From IMG/VR virus record IMGVR_UViG_3300033148_002491, positions 1-28,495 of that record: a stretch of 28,495 bases of DNA; one strand, 5' to 3'. Source of the DNA: a virus. Under the pieces are notes generated by a model, which saw only the letters and a list, made by a program, of their open reading frames with translations, was not told the DNA's origin and did not search any database. The position numbers were made by a program, and so were the translations under genes. Shown piece after piece: positions 1 to 7,313 of this stretch. Numbering within the stretch: position 1 is the first letter of the stretch; the number at the start of each line of letters is the position of its first letter.

Positions 1-29
1 CCGTATTTCAAGGTATGTTGACTTTTTTG

Positions 30-61
30 TTGACGTGTTATCCTTTTATTTATTACTTTTG
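30..61 (+). promoter_or_regulatory. Bacteroidota-type promoter for the packaging genes
   Basis: A TTG (30-32) lies 21 bases upstream of TACTTTTG (54-61), which matches the Bacteroidota -7 consensus TAnnTTTG. Transcription should start near position 67, leaving a leader of about 70 bases before the gene at 136. The TTG is inside one of two GTTGAC direct repeats (17-22 and 29-34), so a bound protein could block this promoter. This is inferred from sequence match and placement only. Confidence 0.55.
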
Positions 62-135
62 TTTTAAGAAAGGATGGAAACCGTTGATACTTGTGCAGGG
101 CAACAGGTGGTCAACAAAATATTTTCAAAAATTAG

Positions 136-774
136 ATGGCAGAATATTCAAGAAAAGAATTTTATGAAATCTGTGGAATTTCAAAAGGAAATTTGGCTGT
201 GAACATTAAGCGCGGCAAAGTTGTTTTGAATTCAAACAAAAAGATTGACACCAATCCAAAGAAGTATCCAATGAATACAGAATTCATGGAAAAGCGTTTG
301 GAAGGTACACCCAAAGCAACATCAAAAACATCTGCAAAGAAAAAAGAAATCAAACCAGTTGTTGTTGTGTCAGATGAATCTGAAGCAGAACGGGAACAGA
401 GGGTGCGTGAAAAATACAATGTTGAAACAAGAATTAAAAATGCAGATCTTGAAAAGAAAGAAATTGATCTGCAGATTGCAAAAGTAAAGTTGGCGAAAAC
501 AATGGGTGATGTGATTCCAACTGATCTTGTCAAAGATTTATTTGCACAGCAATTCAAAAGCGTGACTACTTCATTTCATCAGGCAGCTGACAATTTTATA
601 ATGGATATTGCTAAACGTGCAAGATTGAAGCGGGATGACATTGCAGATCTTCGTGGGAAATTGATTGAAATGATAAATGAAGGAATTGTTGAAGCACAGG
701 TTGAAAGCAAAAAAGCTGTCAGGGTAATTGTAAAAGATTATTCAGAAAAAAGGGGTGTTGGTGAAAAGGGATAA
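136..774 (+). CDS. terminase small subunit, Nu1-like (DNA packaging)
   Basis: Predicted small terminase, which recognises phage DNA and brings it to the large terminase to start packaging. The 212-residue protein opens with a winged/helix-turn-helix-like segment (about residues 4-30, SRKEFYEICGISKGNLAVNI) of the type that opens lambda Nu1. It continues with a Lys-rich linker and a long charged helical region rich in Glu and Lys (about 75-125), and ends in a basic tail. Lambda Nu1 is 181 residues, so the size fits. The large terminase follows after one small gene, as expected for this pair. The family call rests on the N-terminal pattern and gene order, because small terminases diverge fast. 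The ATG at 136 follows an A-rich stretch, with a promoter at 30-61. Confidence 0.7.
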   Translation: MAEYSRKEFYEICGISKGNLAVNIKRGKVVLNSNKKIDTNPKKYPMNTEFMEKRLEGTPKATSKTSAKKKEIKPVVVVSDESEAEREQRVREKYNVETRIKNADLEKKEIDLQIAKVKLAKTMGDVIPTDLVKDLFAQQFKSVTTSFHQAADNFIMDIAKRARLKRDDIADLRGKLIEMINEGIVEAQVESKKAVRVIVKDYSEKRGVGEKG

Positions 775-850
775 CGCCCCAATAAAAAACACGGTTTGCC
801 CGGCAACAGTTCAGTTGTCACCGCGTGCGCTCAAGCTTTTTTATTGGGTG
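775..850 (+). ncRNA. GC-rich foldable element between terminase genes (possible structured RNA)
   Basis: A perfect 12-bp inverted repeat (778-789, CCCAATAAAAAA, with 837-848, TTTTTTATTGGG) encloses 47 bases that are about 60% G+C in an otherwise AT-rich window. The inside can fold further: 790-793 with 824-827 (CACG/CGTG), 801-803 with 821-823 (CGG/CCG), and 804-807 with 814-817 (CAAC/GTTG) capped by a six-base loop, with a three-base bulge at 818-820. It begins right after the stop of the small terminase gene. No U-run follows the 3' arm, so it is not a textbook terminator. It could be a structured RNA, a processing element or a protein-binding DNA site. Confidence 0.4.
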
Positions 851-872
851 TTATTAAAAAATATTAAATTTG
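844..872 (+). promoter_or_regulatory. promoter for the 901 gene and large terminase
   Basis: A TTG (844-846) sits 18 bases before TAAATTTG (865-872), matching the Bacteroidota -33/-7 pattern with the same spacing as the promoter before the gene at 3205. The -33 triplet lies in the 3' arm of the inverted repeat at 778-848, so folding of that DNA or a protein bound there could affect initiation. The downstream leader ends in an A-rich tract directly before the ATG at 901. Confidence 0.5.
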
Positions 873-900
873 GTAATTATTAATTAATAAAAAGTAAGAA

Positions 901-1146
901 ATGGCAAAAAAAGTTTTTAATGGTCACACGGATGCAGAAAAGTATTCAAAAGAAGAAGCAATTGAAATTGTTAAAAGTAAGGTTGATAATTACATTGGCA
1001 ACAAAACTGTTGTGGCATCATTGCATCTGTTCGACATGGGTAATTCATGGACATGTACAACAAACAAACACAAAGAATTTGTTGAAGCTGAAGAAGGTGC
1101 AAAGGAAGTTCAGAAGTTTGACATTCCTGAAAAGGCTGAAAAATAA
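901..1146 (+). CDS. small hypothetical protein between terminase subunits
   Basis: An 81-residue acidic/basic mixed protein that I do not recognise. It has a short Lys/Glu-rich helix near residues 12-28, a compact central stretch with VASLHLFDMGNSW (about 39-51), and a charged Glu/Lys tail. It has no signal peptide, membrane segment or recognisable motif. Its stop overlaps the start of the large terminase gene by one base (TAATG), so the two are probably translationally coupled. That coupling and its place between the terminase subunits suggest a packaging accessory, but this is inference from context. The ATG follows AAAAAGTAAGAA, a typical A-rich initiation region. Confidence 0.65.
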   Translation: MAKKVFNGHTDAEKYSKEEAIEIVKSKVDNYIGNKTVVASLHLFDMGNSWTCTTNKHKEFVEAEEGAKEVQKFDIPEKAEK

Positions 1147-3164
1147 TGGTTGATTATCTGGCACAAGCTGAAGAACTCATTGAAAGTGCTGGGTATCTAC
1201 TTTCAAATGAAAAACCATCTGAATGGGCTGAAAACAACAGGGTGATGACATCTGAAGTTTCACCGTTTCCTGGTCCGTTCAGATTCAACAAAACGCCTTA
1301 TCTTCGGGAGGTGTTGGATCGTATGTCACCAAATGATCCAGCACACACCATTGTAACAATGAAAGGTGCACAAATTGGATTTAGTGTTGGAGTTATTGAA
1401 AACGCGATTGGGTATATTATTGCACAAAGCCCTGGAAACATCTTGTTGTTGACTGGACATTCAGAACTTTCTGAAGAATCTGTTGAAAAGGTTGATCACA
1501 TGATTGACGGTGCCGGTTTGCGTCACTTGATACGGTCCAGCATTCAAAGGAAGAAGAATCAAAAAACAGGTGACACGAACAAAGGAAAAGAATTTCCTGG
1601 TGGATCCCTTGTTTCAGGATCTGCAGGAAATCACAAATTGTTGCGTCAAAGGTCAGTCAGGTATGGATTCATTGATGATTTTGATGCAGCTAAACAATCA
1701 ACCAAGGAATCTGGATCCACACGTGAAATGATTGATCAACGTTTTGCAGCATACGCCGACAAACGAAAAGTCAATTATATTTCCACACCTGAAGTAAAAC
1801 AGACCAGCAATATTGAACCAGCTTATTTGCTAGGTGATCAAAGAAAATATTTTGTTCCATGTCCATGTTGCGGTGTGATGATCATATTACACTGGAAGAT
1901 TGACATTGATGGTGAATCATACGGGATCACATATCAACGGGATGAAAACGGCGAATTGGTTGAAGGATCTGTTGGTTATACGTGCCAGGAATGCCATCAA
2001 TTTTTCACTGATGCACACAAATATGAAATGAATTTGGCTGGTGAATGGAAAGCAACGGCCACACCAAGTGAGCCAGGTTATTATTCTTACCACATCAGTT
2101 CACTTTATGCACCACCGGGAATGTATGATTGGGAACATTACGTTCGTCAGTACATCAAAGCCAATCCAATAAATGCACCACAGAAAACAAAAAAGATGCA
2201 AACGTTTGTCAATCTTGTATTGGGGGAAACGTTTGAAGAATTGGGTGAAGTCCCAAAAGCCAATGCACTGCAGAAAAATGTCAGGTCATATGAAATTGGT
2301 ATTATTCCAGAAAAGTTGTCCATCAAGGACGGGAATGGTAGTATTGTTTTGTTGACCTGTGCATGTGATTTGAATGGATTAATGGATGATTCACGTTTGG
2401 ATTATGAAATCATTGCATGGTCTGAAGCTGGTCCAAGTTACAGCGTGAAGCATGGTAGTATTGGAACTTTTATCCCAAATCAAACGCCACAGCAAAAAGA
2501 AAAGGATGACAGATTGCGGTGGACTTACAATGTTGATGAAGAAAATAATGTGTGGGACGTGTTTGAAGAAATTATTGGTTCAGAAATTCCACGGGATCAA
2601 GGAAAGCCAATGAAAATTCTGTTGACAGGTATTGACACGGGAAATGTTTACGGGAACACGCCGTTTACATTCATCAGCAACACAAACAACTTTGTGATTG
2701 CTGTAAAAGGTAAAGATCCAGACAAGCACAGAAAATTCAATGCTGACACACCGACATTCAAGAAATCCAGAAAACGTTCTGACCTTTATTTGGTTGATAT
2801 TAACCAGGTGAAGGATGATCTCGCTGTTTCTATGCGTAACAAATGGAAGGAAGGAAGCGAAAAACAACAACCATCTGACTTCATGAATTTCCCAACACCG
2901 TCCGGGGGATTGTATCTTTTCAATAATTTCTTTGCACATTACGAATCAGAACACCGTGTGATTGAAAAAGACAAGGATGGTGAAGGAATATCAGCTTTGT
3001 GGGTGAAGGTAGCACAGAACGCACAAAATCACCTTTGGGATTGCAGGGTTTACAATATTGGCCTTCGTGACATTGTTGTTTCATTAATCTGCCACGAATA
3101 CAAGTTGAAGGATTTCGGATGGAATGATTATGTTGAAATTGCAACAGGTCAAAAAAAATCTTGA
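1146..3164 (+). CDS. terminase large subunit, lambda gpA family
   Basis: The packaging motor ATPase and nuclease. The 672-residue protein shows the gpA-family order. A degenerate Walker A appears as MKGAQIGFS (residues 72-80, with Gln-Ile in place of the usual loop), comparable to KSARVGYS in lambda gpA. Walker B is YGFIDDFD (173-180). A zinc-finger-like set of Cys follows (C239, C241, C242, then C280 and C283). The C-terminal nuclease opens with CACDLNGLMDDSRLDYEIIAW-type sequence containing D408, the expected first metal-binding Asp. Length is close to lambda gpA (641). It starts at an ATG overlapping the preceding stop. The next gene in a simple lambda layout would be gpW; here a recombination operon intervenes. 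Confidence 0.92.
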   Translation: MVDYLAQAEELIESAGYLLSNEKPSEWAENNRVMTSEVSPFPGPFRFNKTPYLREVLDRMSPNDPAHTIVTMKGAQIGFSVGVIENAIGYIIAQSPGNILLLTGHSELSEESVEKVDHMIDGAGLRHLIRSSIQRKKNQKTGDTNKGKEFPGGSLVSGSAGNHKLLRQRSVRYGFIDDFDAAKQSTKESGSTREMIDQRFAAYADKRKVNYISTPEVKQTSNIEPAYLLGDQRKYFVPCPCCGVMIILHWKIDIDGESYGITYQRDENGELVEGSVGYTCQECHQFFTDAHKYEMNLAGEWKATATPSEPGYYSYHISSLYAPPGMYDWEHYVRQYIKANPINAPQKTKKMQTFVNLVLGETFEELGEVPKANALQKNVRSYEIGIIPEKLSIKDGNGSIVLLTCACDLNGLMDDSRLDYEIIAWSEAGPSYSVKHGSIGTFIPNQTPQQKEKDDRLRWTYNVDEENNVWDVFEEIIGSEIPRDQGKPMKILLTGIDTGNVYGNTPFTFISNTNNFVIAVKGKDPDKHRKFNADTPTFKKSRKRSDLYLVDINQVKDDLAVSMRNKWKEGSEKQQPSDFMNFPTPSGGLYLFNNFFAHYESEHRVIEKDKDGEGISALWVKVAQNAQNHLWDCRVYNIGLRDIVVSLICHEYKLKDFGWNDYVEIATGQKKS

Positions 3165-3170
3165 TTTTAT

Positions 3171-3200
3171 TTTGTTTATACCAAAAAAGGTATACATTTG
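3171..3200 (+). promoter_or_regulatory. promoter with inverted-repeat operator for the recombination operon
   Basis: A TTTG (3171-3174) and TACATTTG (3193-3200) are separated by 18 bases, a strong Bacteroidota -33/-7 pair. Between them and running into the -7 box lies the inverted repeat TATACC (3177-3182), six A, GGTATA (3189-3194). A dimeric repressor on this repeat would cover the promoter. An XRE-like helix-turn-helix gene is the third gene of the operon (3786), so autoregulation is a reasonable inference. The start codon at 3205 is only four bases beyond the -7 box, so the transcript should be leaderless or nearly so. Confidence 0.65.
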
Positions 3201-3204
3201 TAGA

Positions 3205-3390
3205 ATGGATAGTATAAATAACAACAAGTATCAAGGCACCAAATATGAAGGTGAAGATGCAGGAATTGCATCAATACTTCATAGAGAAAATTACAGAAGG
3301 GCCATTGTTGGTTGTTTACAATTACCAGATTTGAAAAAGTTTGATAATTATTTAATTGAAAAAGAGATTGGGAAAAGAAAAATCAATTGA
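3205..3390 (+). CDS. small hypothetical protein, first gene of recombination operon
   Basis: A 61-residue protein without recognisable domain, with a charged C-terminal end (EKEIGKRKIN). An in-frame ATG exists at 3124, inside the terminase gene, but I chose 3205 because the promoter -7 box ends at 3200 and any transcript from it cannot include the upstream ATG. The 3' end overlaps the next reading frame at 3356 by 35 bases. The switch between the two would be a +1 shift near the stop, and residues just past the shift (DWGGAD) read naturally on from this one, so a single split or frameshifted gene is possible. Confidence 0.55.
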   Translation: MDSINNNKYQGTKYEGEDAGIASILHRENYRRAIVGCLQLPDLKKFDNYLIEKEIGKRKIN

Positions 3391-3802
3391 TTGGGGTGGT
3401 GCTGATTGCTTTGGTTCTTTGTACAGGATTAAAGGAAGGCGCGGTTTATTTAACAAACGTAAACAGATACACAGGCATGACATGGTTCCAATGGTCATGT
3501 TTGGTGAACCAAGTCAAACATGTGTTGTTCCAGTTGGTTCTTTGGTCCAGTTGTCATCATATATATTTGTGACGTATGCAGGACACAAGGATTTGAAGAT
3601 GCAGGATGTGTTTCACAACCTGAATGAATATTTCAAAACAACAAATGGCATTCCCAAAATATATGATTTGATGCAAATCATGGTGCCGGAATTTGATGAA
3701 GATAAATTTCTGGAATCACATGCACAGATGGTTTTTGATTGGTACATTCAATGGATTGGGGTTGTCAGCAAAATATTTGGAGAACATGAAAAACAAAATT
3801 AA
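3356..3802 (+). CDS. hypothetical protein with non-ATG start, recombination operon
   Basis: A 148-residue frame that I do not recognise. It has a basic N-terminal third (KGRRGLFNKRKQIHRHD, about residues 27-43), then a hydrophobic beta-rich core, and an acidic, aromatic C-terminal part (WYIQWIGVVSKIF). No Walker, nuclease or DNA-binding motif is visible. The only initiation codons before the conserved-looking IDWGGADCFG stretch are TTG at 3356 and 3368; the first in-frame ATG is near residue 43. Either a TTG start is used, or the frame is entered by a +1 shift from the gene at 3205, or translation starts at the internal ATG. It overlaps the next gene by 17 bases. Confidence 0.55.
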   Translation: MKKRLGKEKSIDWGGADCFGSLYRIKGRRGLFNKRKQIHRHDMVPMVMFGEPSQTCVVPVGSLVQLSSYIFVTYAGHKDLKMQDVFHNLNEYFKTTNGIPKIYDLMQIMVPEFDEDKFLESHAQMVFDWYIQWIGVVSKIFGEHEKQN

Positions 3803-4148
3803 AGAAACAATTAGTTTGATCCGTGAGAAGATCAACAGACGTGGAAACATATTGTCATTTTCAAAAGAAATCAATGTGAAATCTGCAACTTTGTATGATT
3901 TCCTGAACGGGAAAAAGGGAATTAACACAAATACTTTTTTTAAGATTATCACACCGCTTGGTTTGAGGTTGGAAGGTGATGAAAATTTGATTGAAGTGGA
4001 TGTGGTTTGGAGTGGTGGAAAAAAGCATGAAAAGGGCGGTTTGTATGATTCAAAAGAAATTTTCATGTGTTTGGGTGATGCTGGATCATCAAAACAAATG
4101 TTGTTATTAAAGAACGGTGAAGGGAAGCATGAATTGGTAATTTGTTAA
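3786..4148 (+). CDS. XRE-like helix-turn-helix regulator
   Basis: A 120-residue protein with a helix-turn-helix near residues 18-56. SFSKEINVKSATLYDFLNGK gives the two helices, followed by the third-to-fourth helix pattern INTNTFFKIITPLGL typical of Cro/CI-type XRE domains. The C-terminal half is beta-rich and ends in GEGKHELVIC, perhaps a dimerisation or effector part. The chosen ATG at 3786 places the start just before the domain and overlaps the upstream gene by 17 bases; a longer frame reaches 3693 but adds residues that only shadow the upstream gene. The inverted repeat in the promoter at 3177-3194 is a plausible binding site, so it may regulate its own operon. Confidence 0.65.
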   Translation: MKNKIKETISLIREKINRRGNILSFSKEINVKSATLYDFLNGKKGINTNTFFKIITPLGLRLEGDENLIEVDVVWSGGKKHEKGGLYDSKEIFMCLGDAGSSKQMLLLKNGEGKHELVIC

Positions 4149-4186
4149 ATCAAGCGGGGGTGGTATCCTGTTGAAAAAAGGAATAG

Positions 4187-5896
4187 ATGGAAAAAAAGGA
4201 AGTAAAAATCATTGGTCTTCATATCAATCAACAGTTTGGTATTCTGCAAAGTTGCAAGTTGAAGTTTGACACAAAGAACAATCTGATTGTTGTCAAAGGA
4301 AATGTTGGTTCAGGAAAATCCACATTGCAAAAATCATTAATGCTTGGTACGCTTGGAAGCGATACCTTGAAAGATAAAACATTGTATGGTAAGGTGGACC
4401 AAGAAACACAGCTGTTGGATGGTGAAACAAGTGTGTTTGTGGGTTGCAAGTCAGACAAGAAAGGAAATTTGGCATATGTGATTTACACAAAAGATCCAGA
4501 TGGCAAAGTAATCAAGGAACCAGTTGTTGACGGTGTTAAGTTAACGCCAGCCACATATTTGAAATCACTTCAAACGGAACTGACTTGGAAGATGGATGAA
4601 TTAACATCTGAAAACACAACTGTTCAGCGTGAAATCCTTTTGAAACTGTACAAATCTGAATTGGCCAAACTTGGTGTTGTTTTTGACAAAAAAGATCCTG
4701 CATATCTTGAGAGCATATTAGGGAAAATTGATTTGGCTGAAAACACCAGATCCGAAAAAGAACACAACAGAAAAAAAGTTGGTGGTTTTGCCAATCAGCT
4801 GGAACCACTTGGGATTTTTATTGATCAACCAAACACAATTCCAGTTCGTGTTGATTTGGCATCACTGGAAGATGAAAAGAACAAACTGGTCTATTCTGAT
4901 AGTACAGCACAGGAACAGAAGGTTCAAAAACTTCAGGAATTAAAAACACAAGCTGATGCAGTGATTGTTGAAATGCGTGACTTGAATTTGAAACTTGGTG
5001 TTGATAATGATGAAATTCAAAGCGAATATGATGATGCATTCATGAAACACCAAGGAAACAAAGATGCATTTGATGATGTGTTGTTCAAAATTTGGAACAT
5101 GAAAAACAAATTGCTTTTATCTGGGCCATGTCATGATAAAATAAAAAAGTTGATTGAAAACAATTTTCAAAATCCAGAACCATCCATGTCAGATAAGCAC
5201 CAGTTGATTCAATTTGATGTTGATGGGAAATGTGTGTCAAAATCATCTGGTTGGGATCAAGAACAACAAGGTTTTCATCTTTTGGAAAAACTGGAAAAAT
5301 TAAAGTCTGATTATATTGCTGCATCAAAAGAACAGGTTGGTGAAGATCAGAATAAAGAAGAAAAGGTTTCTGAAATACAGTTGAAGATTGACAAGGCAAA
5401 GGAAGCAAACATGCAGTGTGACATGGTTGATGCATACATTGAATGGAGTGATGCAAACAATGAGGTGTTGAAATTAAAAAATCAATATGTTGAAATGTTG
5501 TCATCTGTTGAAACTGGTGTTGATGGTTTGAAGATTTGTGTGGACCGTGAAGATGAAAAGTTGTCTATTTATTTGACTTATGATGGCATGTATGATCCAA
5601 AGTATTTCAGCAATAAAGACAAGGAACCACGCAAATTGTCATCCTATTCAGGAACGCAAAAGCCAATGATTTGCTTGTTGCTTCAAAATTATCTGCTTAG
5701 TAAAAAACCAAAAGCAATGCGATATCTTTGGATTGACAATGTACCAATTGACAACAAAACAAAAAAACTACTTGATGATATGGCTTCCAGTTTAGGCATG
5801 ACAATTATCGTCAACATTACGGGTGATTTTGATCATTCTGCAGTTGCAGATGGTGAAATCCTGTTGGATGGTGGAGAAATATTTTTTAACAATTAA
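4187..5896 (+). CDS. Rad50/SbcC-like ATPase (recombination/repair)
   Basis: A 569-residue SMC/Rad50-type ATPase, the class that tethers and remodels DNA ends. A classic Walker A is GNVGSGKST (38-46) near the N-terminus, preceded by a beta strand (NNLIVV). The middle (about 190-470) is charged and helical, compatible with short coiled coils, far shorter than in SbcC. The ABC signature region LSSYSGTQKP lies at 484-493 and Walker B-like YLWIDN at 513-518. The residue after the Walker B Asp is Asn rather than the usual Glu, so hydrolysis may be altered. No SbcD-like nuclease gene adjoins; the nuclease at 6508 is of the YqaJ type. The ATG follows GAAAAAAGGAATAG. Confidence 0.8.
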   Translation: MEKKEVKIIGLHINQQFGILQSCKLKFDTKNNLIVVKGNVGSGKSTLQKSLMLGTLGSDTLKDKTLYGKVDQETQLLDGETSVFVGCKSDKKGNLAYVIYTKDPDGKVIKEPVVDGVKLTPATYLKSLQTELTWKMDELTSENTTVQREILLKLYKSELAKLGVVFDKKDPAYLESILGKIDLAENTRSEKEHNRKKVGGFANQLEPLGIFIDQPNTIPVRVDLASLEDEKNKLVYSDSTAQEQKVQKLQELKTQADAVIVEMRDLNLKLGVDNDEIQSEYDDAFMKHQGNKDAFDDVLFKIWNMKNKLLLSGPCHDKIKKLIENNFQNPEPSMSDKHQLIQFDVDGKCVSKSSGWDQEQQGFHLLEKLEKLKSDYIAASKEQVGEDQNKEEKVSEIQLKIDKAKEANMQCDMVDAYIEWSDANNEVLKLKNQYVEMLSSVETGVDGLKICVDREDEKLSIYLTYDGMYDPKYFSNKDKEPRKLSSYSGTQKPMICLLLQNYLLSKKPKAMRYLWIDNVPIDNKTKKLLDDMASSLGMTIIVNITGDFDHSAVADGEILLDGGEIFFNN

Positions 5897-5905
5897 TTGA
5901 ATAAA

Positions 5906-6019
5906 ATGAGCAAAGGAAGAAAAAACACAGCAAAGAAAGCTGATCCAAATTCAAAAAGAAGTAAGAGAAAACAAACAGTTCATTCAATGCCGCCAAATAA
6001 AGGTGGTCGAAACAAATAA
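5906..6019 (+). CDS. very small Lys/Arg-rich protein
   Basis: A 37-residue frame (MSKGRKNTAKK..., ending PPNKGGRNK) that fills the gap between the ATPase and annealing-protein genes. Nearly a third of its residues are Lys or Arg and it has no acidic residue except one Asp, so it should bind nucleic acid or another acidic partner if made. It starts at an ATG nine bases after the ATPase stop, behind an A-rich tract, and ends four bases before the next start. The tight fit in the operon argues that it is a real gene; its function is unknown. A comparable basic short protein occurs at 17291-17467. Confidence 0.55.
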   Translation: MSKGRKNTAKKADPNSKRSKRKQTVHSMPPNKGGRNK

Positions 6020-6023
6020 GGTT

Positions 6024-6515
6024 ATGAGTAAAGAAACAGAAGAATTTGCATTTAAAAATCGCGCAGAATTTGATGCTTTTATGGATAAGGCACCAAATGA
6101 ACAATGGATTCAGAAAAGGGATTTGGGCAATGGAAAAGTTCATTTATTTTTGCCTTTGTTCATCCAGAATGCAAATGCTGATTATGTTTTCAAGGAATGG
6201 CATGTGGTCGACGAAACAAATTTCAATGTCACTGGCGGTGTTGGTTCCACTGTCAAGATTTTAGCACTTCCAAACTATCCGGATGCACAGCATATCACAT
6301 TCACCGGAACGGCTGCAATCATGTCTAAATCAAAAAAGAATGCAATGGAATTTGACATTCCAAATGCACGCGCAAGGGCCGTTGGCAACGCACTTGCAAC
6401 ACTTGGAAATGTATTTGGCAGGAATCTAAACAGAACTTACCGGATTACTGTTAATGGTGAAGAACAAACAGCACGTGTTTCAAAAGATTTTTCATTGCGA
6501 CAAAAAGATGATTAA
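6024..6515 (+). CDS. predicted single-strand annealing protein (ERF/Rad52-like)
   Basis: A 163-residue protein that I infer to be the phage recombinase partner of the YqaJ-type exonuclease encoded next. It shows an N-terminal region with LGNGKVHLFLPLFIQ, a beta-rich middle, and a helix near residues 112-132 (PNARARAVGNALATLGNVFG) that resembles the Ala/Arg-rich helix seen in ERF and Sak/Rad52-type annealing proteins. The exact superfamily cannot be set by eye. I chose the ATG at 6024; a GTG at 6003 would add seven residues that overlap the preceding small gene. The stop overlaps the exonuclease start by eight bases, a coupling expected for a recombinase/nuclease pair. Confidence 0.6.
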   Translation: MSKETEEFAFKNRAEFDAFMDKAPNEQWIQKRDLGNGKVHLFLPLFIQNANADYVFKEWHVVDETNFNVTGGVGSTVKILALPNYPDAQHITFTGTAAIMSKSKKNAMEFDIPNARARAVGNALATLGNVFGRNLNRTYRITVNGEEQTARVSKDFSLRQKDD

Positions 6516-7293
6516 AAAATTCACTTCACTTGATTTCGATCTGCTTGGTCAGTCTGAAATCGTCACTGATCCATGTGATGATTTGCAAAGGACTGATGAA
6601 TGGTTGGAACACAGGCGTGGAAAATTTACAGGATCTAAAGGAAAGGAATTCATGTCATGTGGCAAAAAAACAAAAAATAAAATTTGGGGTGATCCTGAAA
6701 AGACTGTTGATTTTGGTTCTGCAGCTGAAAAATACATCTACAATGTAGGCATGGAAAGGAACACAGGCTTGTTATCACAAAGCAAATCAAGCAAACAGAT
6801 GGACCACGGCAAAATGCACGAACCACTTTTGATCCAGCGTTTGATTGATGATGGTATTATTAAAGATTTTGAAGAAGTAGGTTTTGAACCTTTCAAAGAA
6901 TATCCAAACGGCGGTGCATCTGCAGATGGTCGTTGTTTTTGGCTTGAAAAAGAAAAGATTGTTGGATTGGAAACAAAATGTACCGTTTCATGGGATGGTC
7001 ATTTTAAACGAATGTATGAACCAATTCATGACAAACATGCTGACTTTTGGCAATTCCAGTTTGAAATGTTGGCACTTGGAGTTGATGAATTATTATATGT
7101 GGTTGCCTATCCAATGCAAGTGGAACAATATGATGTTTCTGTTTGTAAGGCATCCAAGGTGCACCAGAAGTGCATCATTGAACGGTGTAAAATTGCAGAT
7201 GCTGCAATTGAATTGTGGCGTGAATACCCAAGAAACAAGGGTGAAGCACTGCGCGTGGCGTGTGCAAATTACAGTGAATCAATAATTAATTAA
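6508..7293 (+). CDS. YqaJ/lambda-exonuclease-family nuclease
   Basis: A 261-residue alkaline-exonuclease-type enzyme that resects double-stranded ends to give single strands for annealing. The family motifs appear in order: RRGKFTGS (36-43), DHGKMHEP with E105 (99-106), GGASADG with the metal-binding Asp D140 (135-141), LETKC with E155 and K157 (the E-x-K catalytic pair), and WQFQFEM (181-187), the conserved Gln-rich helix. Lambda exonuclease is 226 residues, so the size fits. The ATG at 6508 is preceded by GCGACAAAAAG and overlaps the annealing-protein stop; an upstream ATG at 6454 lies deep inside that gene and is less likely. Confidence 0.88.
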   Translation: MIKKFTSLDFDLLGQSEIVTDPCDDLQRTDEWLEHRRGKFTGSKGKEFMSCGKKTKNKIWGDPEKTVDFGSAAEKYIYNVGMERNTGLLSQSKSSKQMDHGKMHEPLLIQRLIDDGIIKDFEEVGFEPFKEYPNGGASADGRCFWLEKEKIVGLETKCTVSWDGHFKRMYEPIHDKHADFWQFQFEMLALGVDELLYVVAYPMQVEQYDVSVCKASKVHQKCIIERCKIADAAIELWREYPRNKGEALRVACANYSESIIN

Positions 7294-7313
7294 TAATTAA
7301 AAACAAAAAGAAG

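Noticed and set aside
74-202. ATG frame of 42 codons upstream of and overlapping the small terminase gene.
   Set aside because: The initiation spacing is poor (purine run touches the ATG), the product has no recognisable feature, and it overlaps the better supported gene.
775-855. Resemblance of the folded element to an integron attC site (outer complementary ends, GCTCAAGC inside).
   Set aside because: The core triplets do not fit: the right end reads ATTGGGTG rather than GTTRRRY, and no integrase or cassette array is present.
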